The translations under genes and the position numbers were made by a program. A stretch of 64,000 bases of DNA from positions 248,001-312,000 of the forward strand of contig JAQMWT010000340.1 of NCBI GenBank assembly GCA_029834535.1. The letters run 5' to 3'. The notes under the pieces are model-generated. The model was not told the origin of the DNA. It ran no database searches and saw nothing but the letters and a program-made list of their open reading frames with translations. The first letter of the stretch is position 1, and each line of letters begins with the position of its first letter. This document shows positions 8,552-16,983 of the stretch, one piece after another. This DNA is from Chrysophaeum taylorii (taxonomy: Eukaryota; Sar; Pelagophyceae; Pelagomonadales; Pelagomonadaceae).

Positions 8552-9310
8552 CTAGGGACGACATCGCGGCTTGCGGCGGCGGCGGAATGGTTGTGCGAGG
8601 CGGTTGAGGACGCGCGGGGCGTCGGCGAAGACGTCCCGGGCCCAGGTGGCGGAGAGGAGAAAGACGAGGATGTAGGCGATTGGGTAGACCGTGAGCTCGA
8701 AGTTTCCGAGTTGCGCGGACTGGGCGTCGGACATTTTGAGGACGTCATACAAAAAACCAACTAGGGAGACGGGAAAGAGGAGGAGACGCATGAAGACGTA
8801 GGAGAGGGCGAATACGGCGCGATTGATGTTGCGAAAAATCGAGTCGCTCGTCCGCCACACGAGGGCGATGAGCTCCTCGATCGTGAGGAAGACGTTAGTC
8901 ACTTCGCACAAGGCCGCCAGTGCCCCCCAAAAGTGGGCGCGTTCGCGGCCAACTCCCGCCGCGTAGACGACTATGACCATCGCGTGGTGGACGACGAAAA
9001 GGGTTCGCTGCGAGGTTTCCGTGTTGCGCGCGAAGACGACGATCAGGTGGACCACCATCCGCGAGGCCAGCAGCTTTCCCAGGATCTCCGAGGAGACGGT
9101 CGCCCCGAGCCACCGCGTCACGATCGACCCCTTGAGCCGCGCGCAGGCGTCGCCCGCGAGAAAGACGAGCAGCGGGTAATAGATGAGCCCGAAGAGCGCG
9201 TCGGCCACGGCGATCCGGCACTTCGCCCCCTTGCACCACCCGCGCCCCGCGGCGTAGTAAAACGGGAGAAACGCTGCGACGATCGTAGACCCATAAGAAA
9301 GAACCCACAT
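8552..9310 (-). CDS. TLC-domain (TRAM-LAG1-CLN8) membrane protein
   Basis: A 252-residue polytopic protein with about six or seven hydrophobic segments. It carries the TLC hallmarks: a His-His pair in FVVHHAMVIVVYAAG, followed after about 30 residues by an acidic helix, CEVTNVFLTIEEL, as in the TMEM56/TLCD4 branch. TLC proteins include ceramide synthases and proteins that adjust membrane lipid composition; the Lag1p motif of true ceramide synthases is not seen, so a lipid-handling role in the ER or plasma membrane is only an inference. The C-terminus is Arg-rich (RRRRKPRC), a likely cytosolic tail. It is head to head with the glycosyltransferase gene, with 148 bp between start codons. Confidence 0.75.
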   Translation of the reverse strand: MWVLSYGSTIVAAFLPFYYAAGRGWCKGAKCRIAVADALFGLIYYPLLVFLAGDACARLKGSIVTRWLGATVSSEILGKLLASRMVVHLIVVFARNTETSQRTLFVVHHAMVIVVYAAGVGRERAHFWGALAALCEVTNVFLTIEELIALVWRTSDSIFRNINRAVFALSYVFMRLLLFPVSLVGFLYDVLKMSDAQSAQLGNFELTVYPIAYILVFLLSATWARDVFADAPRVLNRLAQPFRRRRKPRCRP

Positions 9311-9458
9311 CGTCGTCGGTGGCGCAAGATTTTGTGCCGGATGGGGAACCTTCCGTTCCGTTCCGTGTCGGGGGTCTCCCCAACAAAAATTAATTAAAAA
9401 CCGTCACGTCTGTCTTTCCTTTTGACGTCACGCGTGGTTCGAATTGCCAGAAAGAAGA

Positions 9459-10532
9459 ATGGAGAAGCGCGTCGCCGTTGTCGTCTGCGTCGCCATGATG
9501 TTTTTCGGGGCGTACCTCGGCGTGCGCTCGAGGAGCAGTGGAAGTCGTTTCGAGAATCTGTGGACGGCGGCATCAACGGAGAACTCGGAGCTCGCGTCGA
9601 TCGACGTGAAGAAGACGTACTACGTCAACCTCGAGAGTTCGCGGTCGCGGCGAATCGAGATGGAGGCACAACTCGAGCGCGCCCGGCGGTCGGGCGGCAT
9701 TCCCTACGAGCGCATCCCGGCGTTGAGAGGGGCTTCGGTCGCCGATTTATCGGGGGAAATCGGTCGCGTGATGGTCGAGAGGCTCGGCTGCGGAGACCGC
9801 TGCCACGACGCCCTGAGCCCGGGGCTCTGTTGCCTCGCCGCCCTCGGTGACAGGGGCGCTAGCGCAGCGCGTGCGCTTCAAGACGATACCTTCCTTTGCG
9901 CCCACCAGACGGCGCACGACGTCGGCGTCTCGAGCTCCAGCCACGAGGCCTGCTTTCACATGATCGCCAATTGGGCGAGCCACGTCCGCGCGCTAGAACG
10001 GGCGCGGGACGAGTTTTTCGAGGGAGCCCACCCCGACGACCACGTCCTCGTCCTCGAAGACGACGCCATGATCACCGCCGACTGGTATCTTCGACTCAAA
10101 ACTACCGCCCGCCTCGCGTCGAGCACCTCCGACAACGTCCTCGAAGCTCTCTTAGGGACGGTCGCCTCCAACCCCAAGCAGTGGGACTTTATCCGAGCGG
10201 ATCTCGACGCCTTCGACGTCTCTACTTTTTTCTTCGACCTCGTCGCCGACCCCACCCCCCCCCCGACGCCCCAGGCCTACGAAGAAAATCCCCTCTTTTC
10301 CCCCGTCGACTGGGCTACGGTCCCCTCGTTCGGCACCTTCGCCTGGGGTGCCGGGGCCCTCCTCGTGCGCGTGGCGAGCATCGACAAGCTTCTCGCCGCG
10401 GCATCCACTTGCATCGACATCGACTGGGCCCTCAACATCGGCACCGCTAAGGGGATCGTCAACATGGCCACCTTCGCTGTCCCTCTTTTCATCCAAAACT
10501 ACACTCTCGGCCTCATCTCCACCATCGAGTAA
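9459..10532 (+). CDS. GT25-like glycosyltransferase, type II membrane protein
   Basis: The ATG at 9459 opens a 357-codon frame. The N-terminus (KRVAVVVCVAMMFFGAYLG) is a signal anchor, so the enzyme should lie in the Golgi or ER lumen. The core resembles family GT25 (LPS/collagen glucosyl- or galactosyltransferases): YYVNLESSRSRRIEMEAQL at the start of the Rossmann-like fold, IPYERIPALRG, and HVLVLEDDAMI, which supplies the acidic metal- and nucleotide-sugar-binding motif. Several Cys residues at about 110-160 suggest lumenal disulfides. The sugar and acceptor are unknown. The gene would contribute to surface or secreted glycans. Confidence 0.8.
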   Translation: MEKRVAVVVCVAMMFFGAYLGVRSRSSGSRFENLWTAASTENSELASIDVKKTYYVNLESSRSRRIEMEAQLERARRSGGIPYERIPALRGASVADLSGEIGRVMVERLGCGDRCHDALSPGLCCLAALGDRGASAARALQDDTFLCAHQTAHDVGVSSSSHEACFHMIANWASHVRALERARDEFFEGAHPDDHVLVLEDDAMITADWYLRLKTTARLASSTSDNVLEALLGTVASNPKQWDFIRADLDAFDVSTFFFDLVADPTPPPTPQAYEENPLFSPVDWATVPSFGTFAWGAGALLVRVASIDKLLAAASTCIDIDWALNIGTAKGIVNMATFAVPLFIQNYTLGLISTIE

Positions 10533-11027
10533 ATAATATAATTCCGACTACTTGACGACGATGGCCTAGATACGCACGCCGCCAAAAGGGGGAAAAGGGA
10601 TCGCAATCATTATCTTCACGACGATGTTTTTTCTTTTTTTGTTTGCTTGCTTGCTTGCGATACGAATTTAGTAGAGTACTGGACTTCCCTCCGCGCACAG
10701 GCTTTTGGCTTTTGGGACCCGCCCTCAAATATGCTGTGCCGCTTGAGACACGCGGGCGCTCTCTTCTCCCGATGGGGAGGATATCGACGTCAGCCGACGC
10801 CTTCCGCCGTCGCCGTAGTTTCGCGCTGCGCGGGGTAATTACAAAAACAAGCGACACGGGAGCACGCACACCACGGATTCCGTCCAGCACATCACACACA
10901 CGTACACAACAACATGCCCGGCCAGTCGTAGACGAGACGAGCACTGGCTCTCTACGCCGCGCACCCATTCTTCAAATAAACCATCACGGACAAACCGGAG
11001 CCCAAATTCGTGGTTTATGAAAAGGGC
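10533..11027. other. Convergent intergenic spacer
   Basis: This lies between the ends of the GT25-like and GYF-domain genes. It contains a short GCTT run near 10640-10660 and CA-rich stretches near 10860-10915. Overlapping short frames on both strands have no family resemblance. No gene was seen. Confidence 0.5.
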
Positions 11028-11474
11028 CTAGACCTCGGACTCGAAGACGTCGGTCGTCTCCTTGGTGACGCGGCCGAAGAGCTTGCCCATGGTCGCGAGA
11101 GTCATGACGATGGTCAAAACGACGAGAGCAACAAAGAAAAAGGACTGGAAGAGGTGGCCTCTAAGCTCCTCCGACAATTCCTTTCTGAGCTTTGGGATCG
11201 ACGCGAGGAAAACGAGCGCACCCAGGGTGGCCGCGACGACGAGCCACTCCGTGAAGGCGCCGAAGGCCCCCGCAGTGAACAACTTTCTCCATCGAAATCG
11301 TCGGGTGATGGCGATCTTGTAGGTCATGCCTGCTTGCTGGCGCCAGACGCGCGTACCCGGCGCAATCTCGCCACGCAGGGACCACGCCTCGTACTGGAAT
11401 CGCGTCAGGGGACCGTGGAGCGTCCCCCGACCGTCGCGGAAGTAATAGCCATCGGTCGAGCCGACGTCGGCCAT
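11028..11474 (-). CDS. GYF-domain-like membrane protein
   Basis: From the ATG at 11474 the protein has 148 residues. Residues about 9-50 (DGYYFRDGRGTLHGPLTRFQ and following) look like the GYF_2 type domain, with aromatic residues, a Gly-Pro, and a Trp in the next helix, EAWSLRGEIAPGTRVWRQ. Such domains bind proline-rich peptides. Two hydrophobic helices follow (FTEWLVVAATLGALVFLAS and SFFFVALVVLTIVMTLATMG), then a short charged tail. So it is a small two-helix membrane protein with an N-terminal adaptor domain. The start is only 19 bp after the stop of the TEX9-like gene on the same strand, which leaves no room for a separate promoter; co-transcription or a promoter inside the upstream gene is implied. 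Confidence 0.65.
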   Translation of the reverse strand: MADVGSTDGYYFRDGRGTLHGPLTRFQYEAWSLRGEIAPGTRVWRQQAGMTYKIAITRRFRWRKLFTAGAFGAFTEWLVVAATLGALVFLASIPKLRKELSEELRGHLFQSFFFVALVVLTIVMTLATMGKLFGRVTKETTDVFESEV

Positions 11475-11493
11475 CTCATCGTCCAAACCCTAA

Positions 11494-12351
11494 TTATGAT
11501 GATGACTCGGGGGGGACCCACGAGACGATCTTCATGAACTCCTCTTCCGTAAAGGCGAGGAGACGGGCGGCCTCCATGTGTATTTTCTGGCGTTTGAGGA
11601 TGTCGATCAGCTTGAGCTGTTTGCGAAAAGCAGCGTGCAACTCGGATTTTTGGCGCTCGAGCTTTTTGATGGAAGCCTCGAGCGCGGCCTTCTCCTTGCG
11701 GCGGTCGTCGGCAGCGTCGCGGGCGTCGGAGCGCGCCCTCGCGAGCGAAGCCTTGAGCTTGTCGGCCTCTTCGACGGCCCTCGCGAGTCGCACGTCCCCC
11801 GCGCGGTGCTCGTTCCCAATCTGTGCCGCTTCCCTCTGTTTCTCGCGCGCGACCCGCTCCGCCGCTGCCGCGTCGCGCTTCGCAGCGTTCAACTCCGCCT
11901 GTGCCTCGGTCCGTGCCTTGGACTCCTTGTCGACGGCGGCGCGGAGGTTTGCGACCTCTCGCCGCAGGCTCTTCGTCTCGGCGGCGGCCTTGGCGCTCGC
12001 GGCCTCGGCCGTCGAAATACGTTCTTCCAGATCGCGCTCCCGCGACAGCGACGCCTCGAGCTGTTCGCGCAGCGAGCTCTCCCTGGCCCTCGAGATCCGA
12101 GCGGCCGCCTCAGCCCCTACCTCGGGGGTGCTCCCGCGCGACGGCAATCGGGGCGAGACCACCACCTCGCTGCTGCTCTTCAACGTCTTGCACGTCTTCT
12201 TCTTCTCCGCGAGCCGCACCTCGTCGGCGCGCTGCCTGGCGAGCATCGAGTCCACGTCCGAGACAACCCCCGGGAGCTCGCTGTCGATGGCGGCGTTGAT
12301 GCGCTCGAGCGCGGCTTCGCGCGCGAGGAGCGCGAGCTCTTCGTCGTCCAT
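11494..12351 (-). CDS. TEX9-like coiled-coil protein
   Basis: A 285-residue protein from the ATG at 12351. Residues about 80-245 form one long coiled coil rich in Ala, Glu, Arg and Lys. The last 45 residues (FRKQLKLIDILKRQKIHMEA and LLAFTEEEFMKIVSW) closely resemble the conserved C-terminus of TEX9, a protein of centriolar satellites and ciliated cells. That ending is the main evidence; the coiled coil alone would be generic. Together with the DM10 gene it supports a flagellated cell. It is divergently arranged with the cyclophilin gene, with 93 bp between start codons. Confidence 0.65.
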   Translation of the reverse strand: MDDEELALLAREAALERINAAIDSELPGVVSDVDSMLARQRADEVRLAEKKKTCKTLKSSSEVVVSPRLPSRGSTPEVGAEAAARISRARESSLREQLEASLSRERDLEERISTAEAASAKAAAETKSLRREVANLRAAVDKESKARTEAQAELNAAKRDAAAAERVAREKQREAAQIGNEHRAGDVRLARAVEEADKLKASLARARSDARDAADDRRKEKAALEASIKKLERQKSELHAAFRKQLKLIDILKRQKIHMEAARLLAFTEEEFMKIVSWVPPESSS

Positions 12352-12444
12352 CGGCCGAACGAACAACCGTCGAGGACCTTTGTTTTTTTCGAAAACCCTA
12401 CAAGCATATGATGATATCCCTTACCCTTCCTGCTAACGCCGCCG

Positions 12445-13020
12445 ATGCCGTATGCCCGCGGCGTCGGGGACCGGCGGTGCAACCCGATCGTATTCCTCGA
12501 CATTTCCCTCGAGGGAGAAAATCTAGAGCCCATCGGTAGGCTGACGGTGGAGCTCCGAGCCGACGTCGTCCCGCGCACAGCCGAAAACTTTCGCGTCCTC
12601 TGCACGGGCGAGCGCGGCTGCTACGACGGCGTCAGGCTCCATCTCAAAGACAGTCGATTACACCGCGTCGTCCGGAATTCCCATTGCCAGGGGGGCGACC
12701 TTAAAAACGGCGACGGAACCTGGAGCCGGCAGGCCTATGGCGACGCTATTTTTTTCGACGACGAAAACTATACGTTGCGGCACGTGGGGCCGGGCGTCCT
12801 CTCGATGTGCAACCAGGGCCCCGACACCAATGGCTCTGCTTTCTTCCTAACCTTCGCCGCGAATCCGCGCTTCGACAACAAGCATGTCGTCTTCGGCTGC
12901 CTCGCCGACGAGTCCAGCCTCCGCGTCCTCTACGCGATCGACCGCCTCGGGACCGACCACGGCCGCCCTCGCGCTGTCCCCTGCATCACCAACTGTGGCC
13001 AGTTGTACCCCGTCAGGTGA
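12445..13020 (+). CDS. Cyclophilin-type peptidyl-prolyl isomerase
   Basis: A single-domain cyclophilin of 191 residues with no targeting peptide visible, so probably cytosolic or nuclear. Family motifs are present: PRTAENFRVLCTGE near the start, LHRVVRNSHCQGGD, GPGVLSMCNQGPDTNGSAFF, and FDNKHVVFG. The catalytic Arg is in HRVVR, although the usual F-H-R-[VI]-I reads L-H-R-V-V. The Trp that normally precedes the DGKHVVFG turn and contacts cyclosporin is absent (NPRFDNKHVVFG), so drug binding may be weak. The insertion CTGERGCYDG after the first helix resembles the divergent-loop cyclophilins. Confidence 0.92.
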   Translation: MPYARGVGDRRCNPIVFLDISLEGENLEPIGRLTVELRADVVPRTAENFRVLCTGERGCYDGVRLHLKDSRLHRVVRNSHCQGGDLKNGDGTWSRQAYGDAIFFDDENYTLRHVGPGVLSMCNQGPDTNGSAFFLTFAANPRFDNKHVVFGCLADESSLRVLYAIDRLGTDHGRPRAVPCITNCGQLYPVR

Positions 13021-13081
13021 AGTAGAACGGGACGGACCCTGCGGTCGCCAACCCAACTGACGCGATGCTTTTTACTCCCAA

Positions 13082-13082
<1 letters not shown>

Positions 13083-13146
<64 letters not shown>
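13083..13146. repeat. (ATCT)16 microsatellite
   Basis: Sixteen ATCT units lie about 60 bp after the cyclophilin stop codon, at the edge of the gene-poor stretch. Confidence 0.95.
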
Positions 13147-14191
13147 GGATGGTCTTCCTTCCTGGCGGCAACGGCGCACTATAACAGCGATTATTGGGCA
13201 GTGTTCTTGGCATCTTTTGGTGAATCTCGCAACGTCCTCCTCCTCTCGTGCCGCATACCTGATCAGGCATCGTTGGCGACAGATCCCGATGCTGCTGATG
13301 CTCGTTTTGCAACTTCTGTGACGCGCCATTTCTTTCTTTCTTCCGTTCCCTCGACATCACTATCCACCCGCGAGCGCTGCGCAGAGAACGGGTTCGCGAT
13401 GGGCCGCATCTTCGGTCCGTGGCGCTCCGGTGAGTGGCGGGCTTTCGCGAGTCATATGCCCCTATTCTCCCTCGCTTATTTTCCATTTATATCGCACACC
13501 CCTTTGTGCCCTTTCCTGTTCGTTAGCGCCTGGTGCCTCTCCCGTCGCAGCCTTGAGCCGCTCGTGAAACCCAACGCCGCTCGAGCCTTTCCACCCTCCC
13601 AGCTCACAGCGGACTCTCGATATTATGAGGTGGGGGCAGGAGCGGCACGAGTTTGATGTTGCCTGCTGTTCCCTCGAAATTCCGGACACTCTCGGAAACG
13701 CAGCGTGCGCAGATTGCCTTGGACAACACGGTCAGGCGCTTTACACAGCTAGACGCCAGGCATGGACGCCCCGCGAGTACGGTCAGACAGCGGATACGAG
13801 CTGCAGACACAGGTCCATAGCAGATGCGGACAGCCCCAACCGCAGACGAGGTTTTGCGCGGGCACGCGCGGATGCGGACACGTACGGACAAGCATAGATG
13901 CGGATGACAAGCGGATACGTATAGACGCAATATCCCTGAGCTTCCTTAACGACGTCGTGACTCCCCGCGCGAATGACGGGTCGAAGCTGTGCTTTTACCA
14001 GTCAGCGCACACCTCGCCGTAGTTGTCGCCGTTGTTGGCAGCGGCGCTTGGATCCAGCTCCGCTCGCTACCAAAACATCGTCGTCCTCCGCCGGGTCATC
14101 ATGAGCGTCGTCGTGGGTCGGCGCGACGCCGTGACGCGGCGCTTTCGCCACTTGCAGCGTCTTGCTTGGCTTCACAGCACACTCATCAAAA

Positions 14192-14383
14192 GAGGACAGA
14201 AAGCGAGGAGTCGTGACGGGCTTCGACGACTACACTACCAAGCTATGGGATTTAAGATCGCGGAGACTCGGCAAAACGTTCGAGGGACATTCGGGTTGGG
14301 TAAAGTCGGTCGCATTCTCGCCCGCGGGCGAACTCCTCGCAACGGGCTCCTGGGACAGAAAGCTCTGGGGGCTCGTAGACGCG
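14192..14383 (+). pseudogene. WD40-repeat gene fragment
   Basis: A 64-codon piece has an almost perfect WD40 signature: DDYTTKLWDLRSRRLGKTFE closing one blade, then GHSGWVKSVAFSPAGELLAT and GSWDRKLWG forming most of the next. No further blades follow in any frame, and the sequence before and after is unrelated, so this looks like a broken remnant of a larger beta-propeller gene. The last strand lacks the usual two residues between DR and LW, consistent with decay. Confidence 0.7.
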
Positions 14384-15781
14384 ACACCAAACAATTCTCG
14401 CGGGTTTGCCGATGGCAGCTCGAGCGATGAAACGCTGCCGCTGCCGCCGCCGTCGCCTGTGGTTGTTGTTGGCGCGGCTTTCGCGCGGACGCCGATGCCG
14501 CTTTAGCCGCCGCGCTCAAGAAGGAGCTTGAATGCGAGGATGCCGAGATCGAGCCCAACGACGAGGACTTCGTGATGGCATTCGAGACTGCTTCGCCGAG
14601 GTGAACTTCCAGACGCGCGGCGACGATGTTCGGGGCGCGTTTCTGGCCCGAGTCACCAACAACTGAAACAAGCGCCTGAGCCGGCTTTCGTGTAAGTACA
14701 ATTTCGTGATGTGGCAAGTTTTAGCACACATCGTCCTGATTACCTCGCGCATCCCTGGCGCGAACCAAAGTAGGTGTCGTTTAGGTACGCCCCCTTAAGA
14801 CTAAGAAAAGTGCGCATGGCTTTCGCACGAGAGCCGACTCTCGTTGTGTGGGGAAGTGGGTTTCAGAGGAGGGCATTACGAGGGTATCCACTGGTGCGCC
14901 CGGAGAGGAATGAGGCGGAGCCGCCGACTTTCTGAGGCGAGGAGAGGAGGAGAGGACGGCGTACGCATCCTGCCGCCGGACGTACATGCGACGGAGTGGG
15001 GCCTTGCTGCTGGGCACGCGCGACCTTGGTTCTAGCGCTTCCCGAGGCGGGGCTGGCCTCGGTGACGTTGGCCTACGGCCGTTGTCGACCAGCATCCGCT
15101 CGGCGATCCTTGTAGGGAGGAGGTCCAGTGGGCGTTTGAAAGCCGGGTGGTGCACGAGCGTCGAGATATCTGGCCGACCTCGTGGGCGTCGTCCGCGGGC
15201 CCCTCACCGTCGCGCGTCGAGTTTTTGGGACAACACATCACGTCGCTGCGACAGCCGTCATTACCCCCTCTTCCCCGTCGCATCGAGCGACTCGAGCGAC
15301 TCTGAGAGACTGACGCGGAGGTGCTTGCCGCGGTGATCCGGCGTCGTCGCGCGATTGTTGCCTTTAGTGTGCGGGTGGTTCGGGTCGAAGGAGCGCGTCG
15401 GGTGCTCCCAAGAGGGCGGCACCTCGTCGCCGTCGTTATAGCCAGGGGGTTAGTCGTTTTTCTCGAGCCGCTCTACACTGCGTTCCCAGCTGCATTCCCA
15501 ATTCCAGTTGCTGCACCGCGCCAATTGCATCGCTGGCGTCGCCGCGCACCGCTTCGTGATCTCGTCCCGCGAGGGCTTGATCTGCGGCTTCGAATCTTTC
15601 GGCACCCACGAGCTGGGGGCCATCTTGGACCAGTTGGGATGGATCCGCCTCGCCGCCCACCGCCGCTGGGATGCCAATGCATCCGCTTTCTTCAGCAGAG
15701 GGCCATCCTCCTAAAAATGGGAACTTGGCACAAAAGTTTCTTGGGAAAAACAATGGCAAGAAAGTTTGGGACCAAAAATCG

Positions 15782-15966
15782 GGAGTTGTACCAAAATTTG
15801 GCGTACCTCATTGTTGCCACACTTTGGTTTTTTGACCCGTACAGAACGGGCCGAACTTCAAAAAATCGCGAGTTGTACCACCAAAATCAGGACCTCATTT
15901 TTGACCCACTTTGGTTTTTGACCCACTTTGGTTTTTGACCCAGTTTTGCTTTCTACAGAACGGGCC
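15782..15966. repeat. Imperfect duplication of about 114 bp
   Basis: The word TACAGAACGGGCC occurs at 15840-15852 and 15954-15966. In both cases it is preceded by GAGTTGTACCA and by repeated TTTGACCCACTTTGG-like words. This is a local imperfect tandem duplication with extra short repeats inside the second copy. Confidence 0.55.
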
Positions 15967-15972
15967 TTAGCC

Positions 15973-16365
15973 ATGCGCACGACTCCGAGCCGAAAAAAAA
16001 TGTCGAGATATTGCACGCGTCCTGTCCTCAAGACGACGATGATGACAACAACGAACCGCCCCGGTGAACATGACGAGGCCAACGAGCCAGACTCCGTCGA
16101 CGAGCCCGCCCTCGAGGAGGAGGAGGAGGAGGAGGAGGAGGAGGAGGAGAGCCCCGCTCCCGAGGAGAACCTCCGCGACTACCGCATGAACCTCGGAGAC
16201 GCCGCATTCTACCATGCGGCCGCCACATTTCTTTCGGCCCATTCAGCGCCGCCAGACACCCCCCTCGAAACCCAATTTCCCGCCTACTTTGTAGAGCGCC
16301 ACTCAGGTGCTGCAGTGCCCGTCGTCCTAAGGGGGGGGTCCCTCAGCGCTATAGGAGAGGCCTAG
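15973..16365 (+). CDS. Possible small acidic protein
   Basis: A 130-codon frame with an ATG. It encodes a run of about 12 Glu residues from a GAG repeat (16116-16149), then a region without repeats (ENLRDYRMNLGDAAFYHAA). No family is recognised, and no intron or neighbour supports it. The Glu run by itself keeps the frame open, so this could be chance. Confidence 0.25.
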   Translation: MRTTPSRKKMSRYCTRPVLKTTMMTTTNRPGEHDEANEPDSVDEPALEEEEEEEEEEEESPAPEENLRDYRMNLGDAAFYHAAATFLSAHSAPPDTPLETQFPAYFVERHSGAAVPVVLRGGSLSAIGEA

Positions 16366-16545
16366 TGGTGGGGACACCGACCCCCCAGCGCTAAGCTTTC
16401 GTGCTGGGGGGGGGCGTTCTCTTCGTGTTCTCGCGCGCCCCCCCCCCCGATGCGGCTGTCGCCAAGCCTTTTCTTCGAGTTCGGGGGGTTATATATACCC
16501 GATATCCGACTTGGGCTCGAGTTGCGCTGAAAGTGCCGTGGATGT

Positions 16546-16645
16546 CGCAGACAACGCACCGGTCCTGCCATTGATGTCTGCAACGCATCGCAGACAACGC
16601 ACCGGTCCTGCCATGGATGTCGCAGACAACGCACCGGTCCTGCCA
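16546..16645. repeat. Three copies of a 25-bp unit
   Basis: The same 25 bases occur at 16546-16570, 16589-16613 and 16621-16645, separated by 18 and 7 bp that share GATGT words. They lie about 230 bp before the presumed first exon of the giant surface protein, so they may be promoter repeats. They are not CRISPR-like, because the spacers are short and related to each other. Confidence 0.8.
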
Positions 16646-16876
16646 CGCACTCCTGGTTTCTTCTCTTGATTCTTCTCGGAACTCGCGAACAAATATGTTT
16701 TCGAATTGGCAGTTCCTGACTCGAGTTTGCACAATTACCACAAAACGTGTTTATTTGGGAGTGCTCCTCCGTATATGTTGAGGTGAATTTTAAGGAACGT
16801 AGAAGTGAATCATGGATCATCACCACGGTTGCAACACTTGCCCTAACAACACGTGGTACTGCCAGAGATAGATTCG

Positions 16877-16931
16877 GCTTGGCTTGCGCGATTGGTCGCC
16901 GTTCTCGTGAACGTCTCATTATGCGTCGTAG
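16877..16931 (+). other. Probable signal-peptide exon of the giant surface protein
   Basis: In the frame that splices in phase to the giant gene, this segment encodes AWLARLVAVLVNVSLCVV, a plausible secretory signal core. It ends at a strong donor (G|GTGAGT at 16932), and the acceptor CGCGCAG ends at 16983, giving a 52-nt intron. The join makes Val-Val-Gly-Glu-Asn and keeps the frame. No ATG lies in this frame after the TAA near 16845, so the start codon must be in a further upstream exon or has been lost. Confidence 0.5.
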
Positions 16932-16983
16932 GTGAGTCGCAGTGTCGAATCCTGATCATAAGTGAAACTGACAGCGCGCGCAG

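Larger units (their letters stand above)
13147..16930. other. Gene-poor, decayed region
   Basis: Nearly 3.8 kb without an intact recognisable gene. It contains a WD40 remnant near 14.2-14.4 kb, loosely repeated GATGCGGAC-like words at about 13.80-13.93 kb, a direct repeat of a 13-bp word at 15.84 and 15.95 kb, a possible small acidic reading frame at 15973-16365, and three copies of a 25-bp unit at 16.55-16.65 kb. Frames at 14510-14670 and 15480-15715 have gene-like composition but match no family I know; they may be remnants. Confidence 0.5.

Noticed and set aside
16546-16645. A CRISPR-like array
   Set aside because: There are only three units, with spacers of 18 and 7 bp that resemble each other, and the DNA is eukaryotic. 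A plain tandem repeat explains it.
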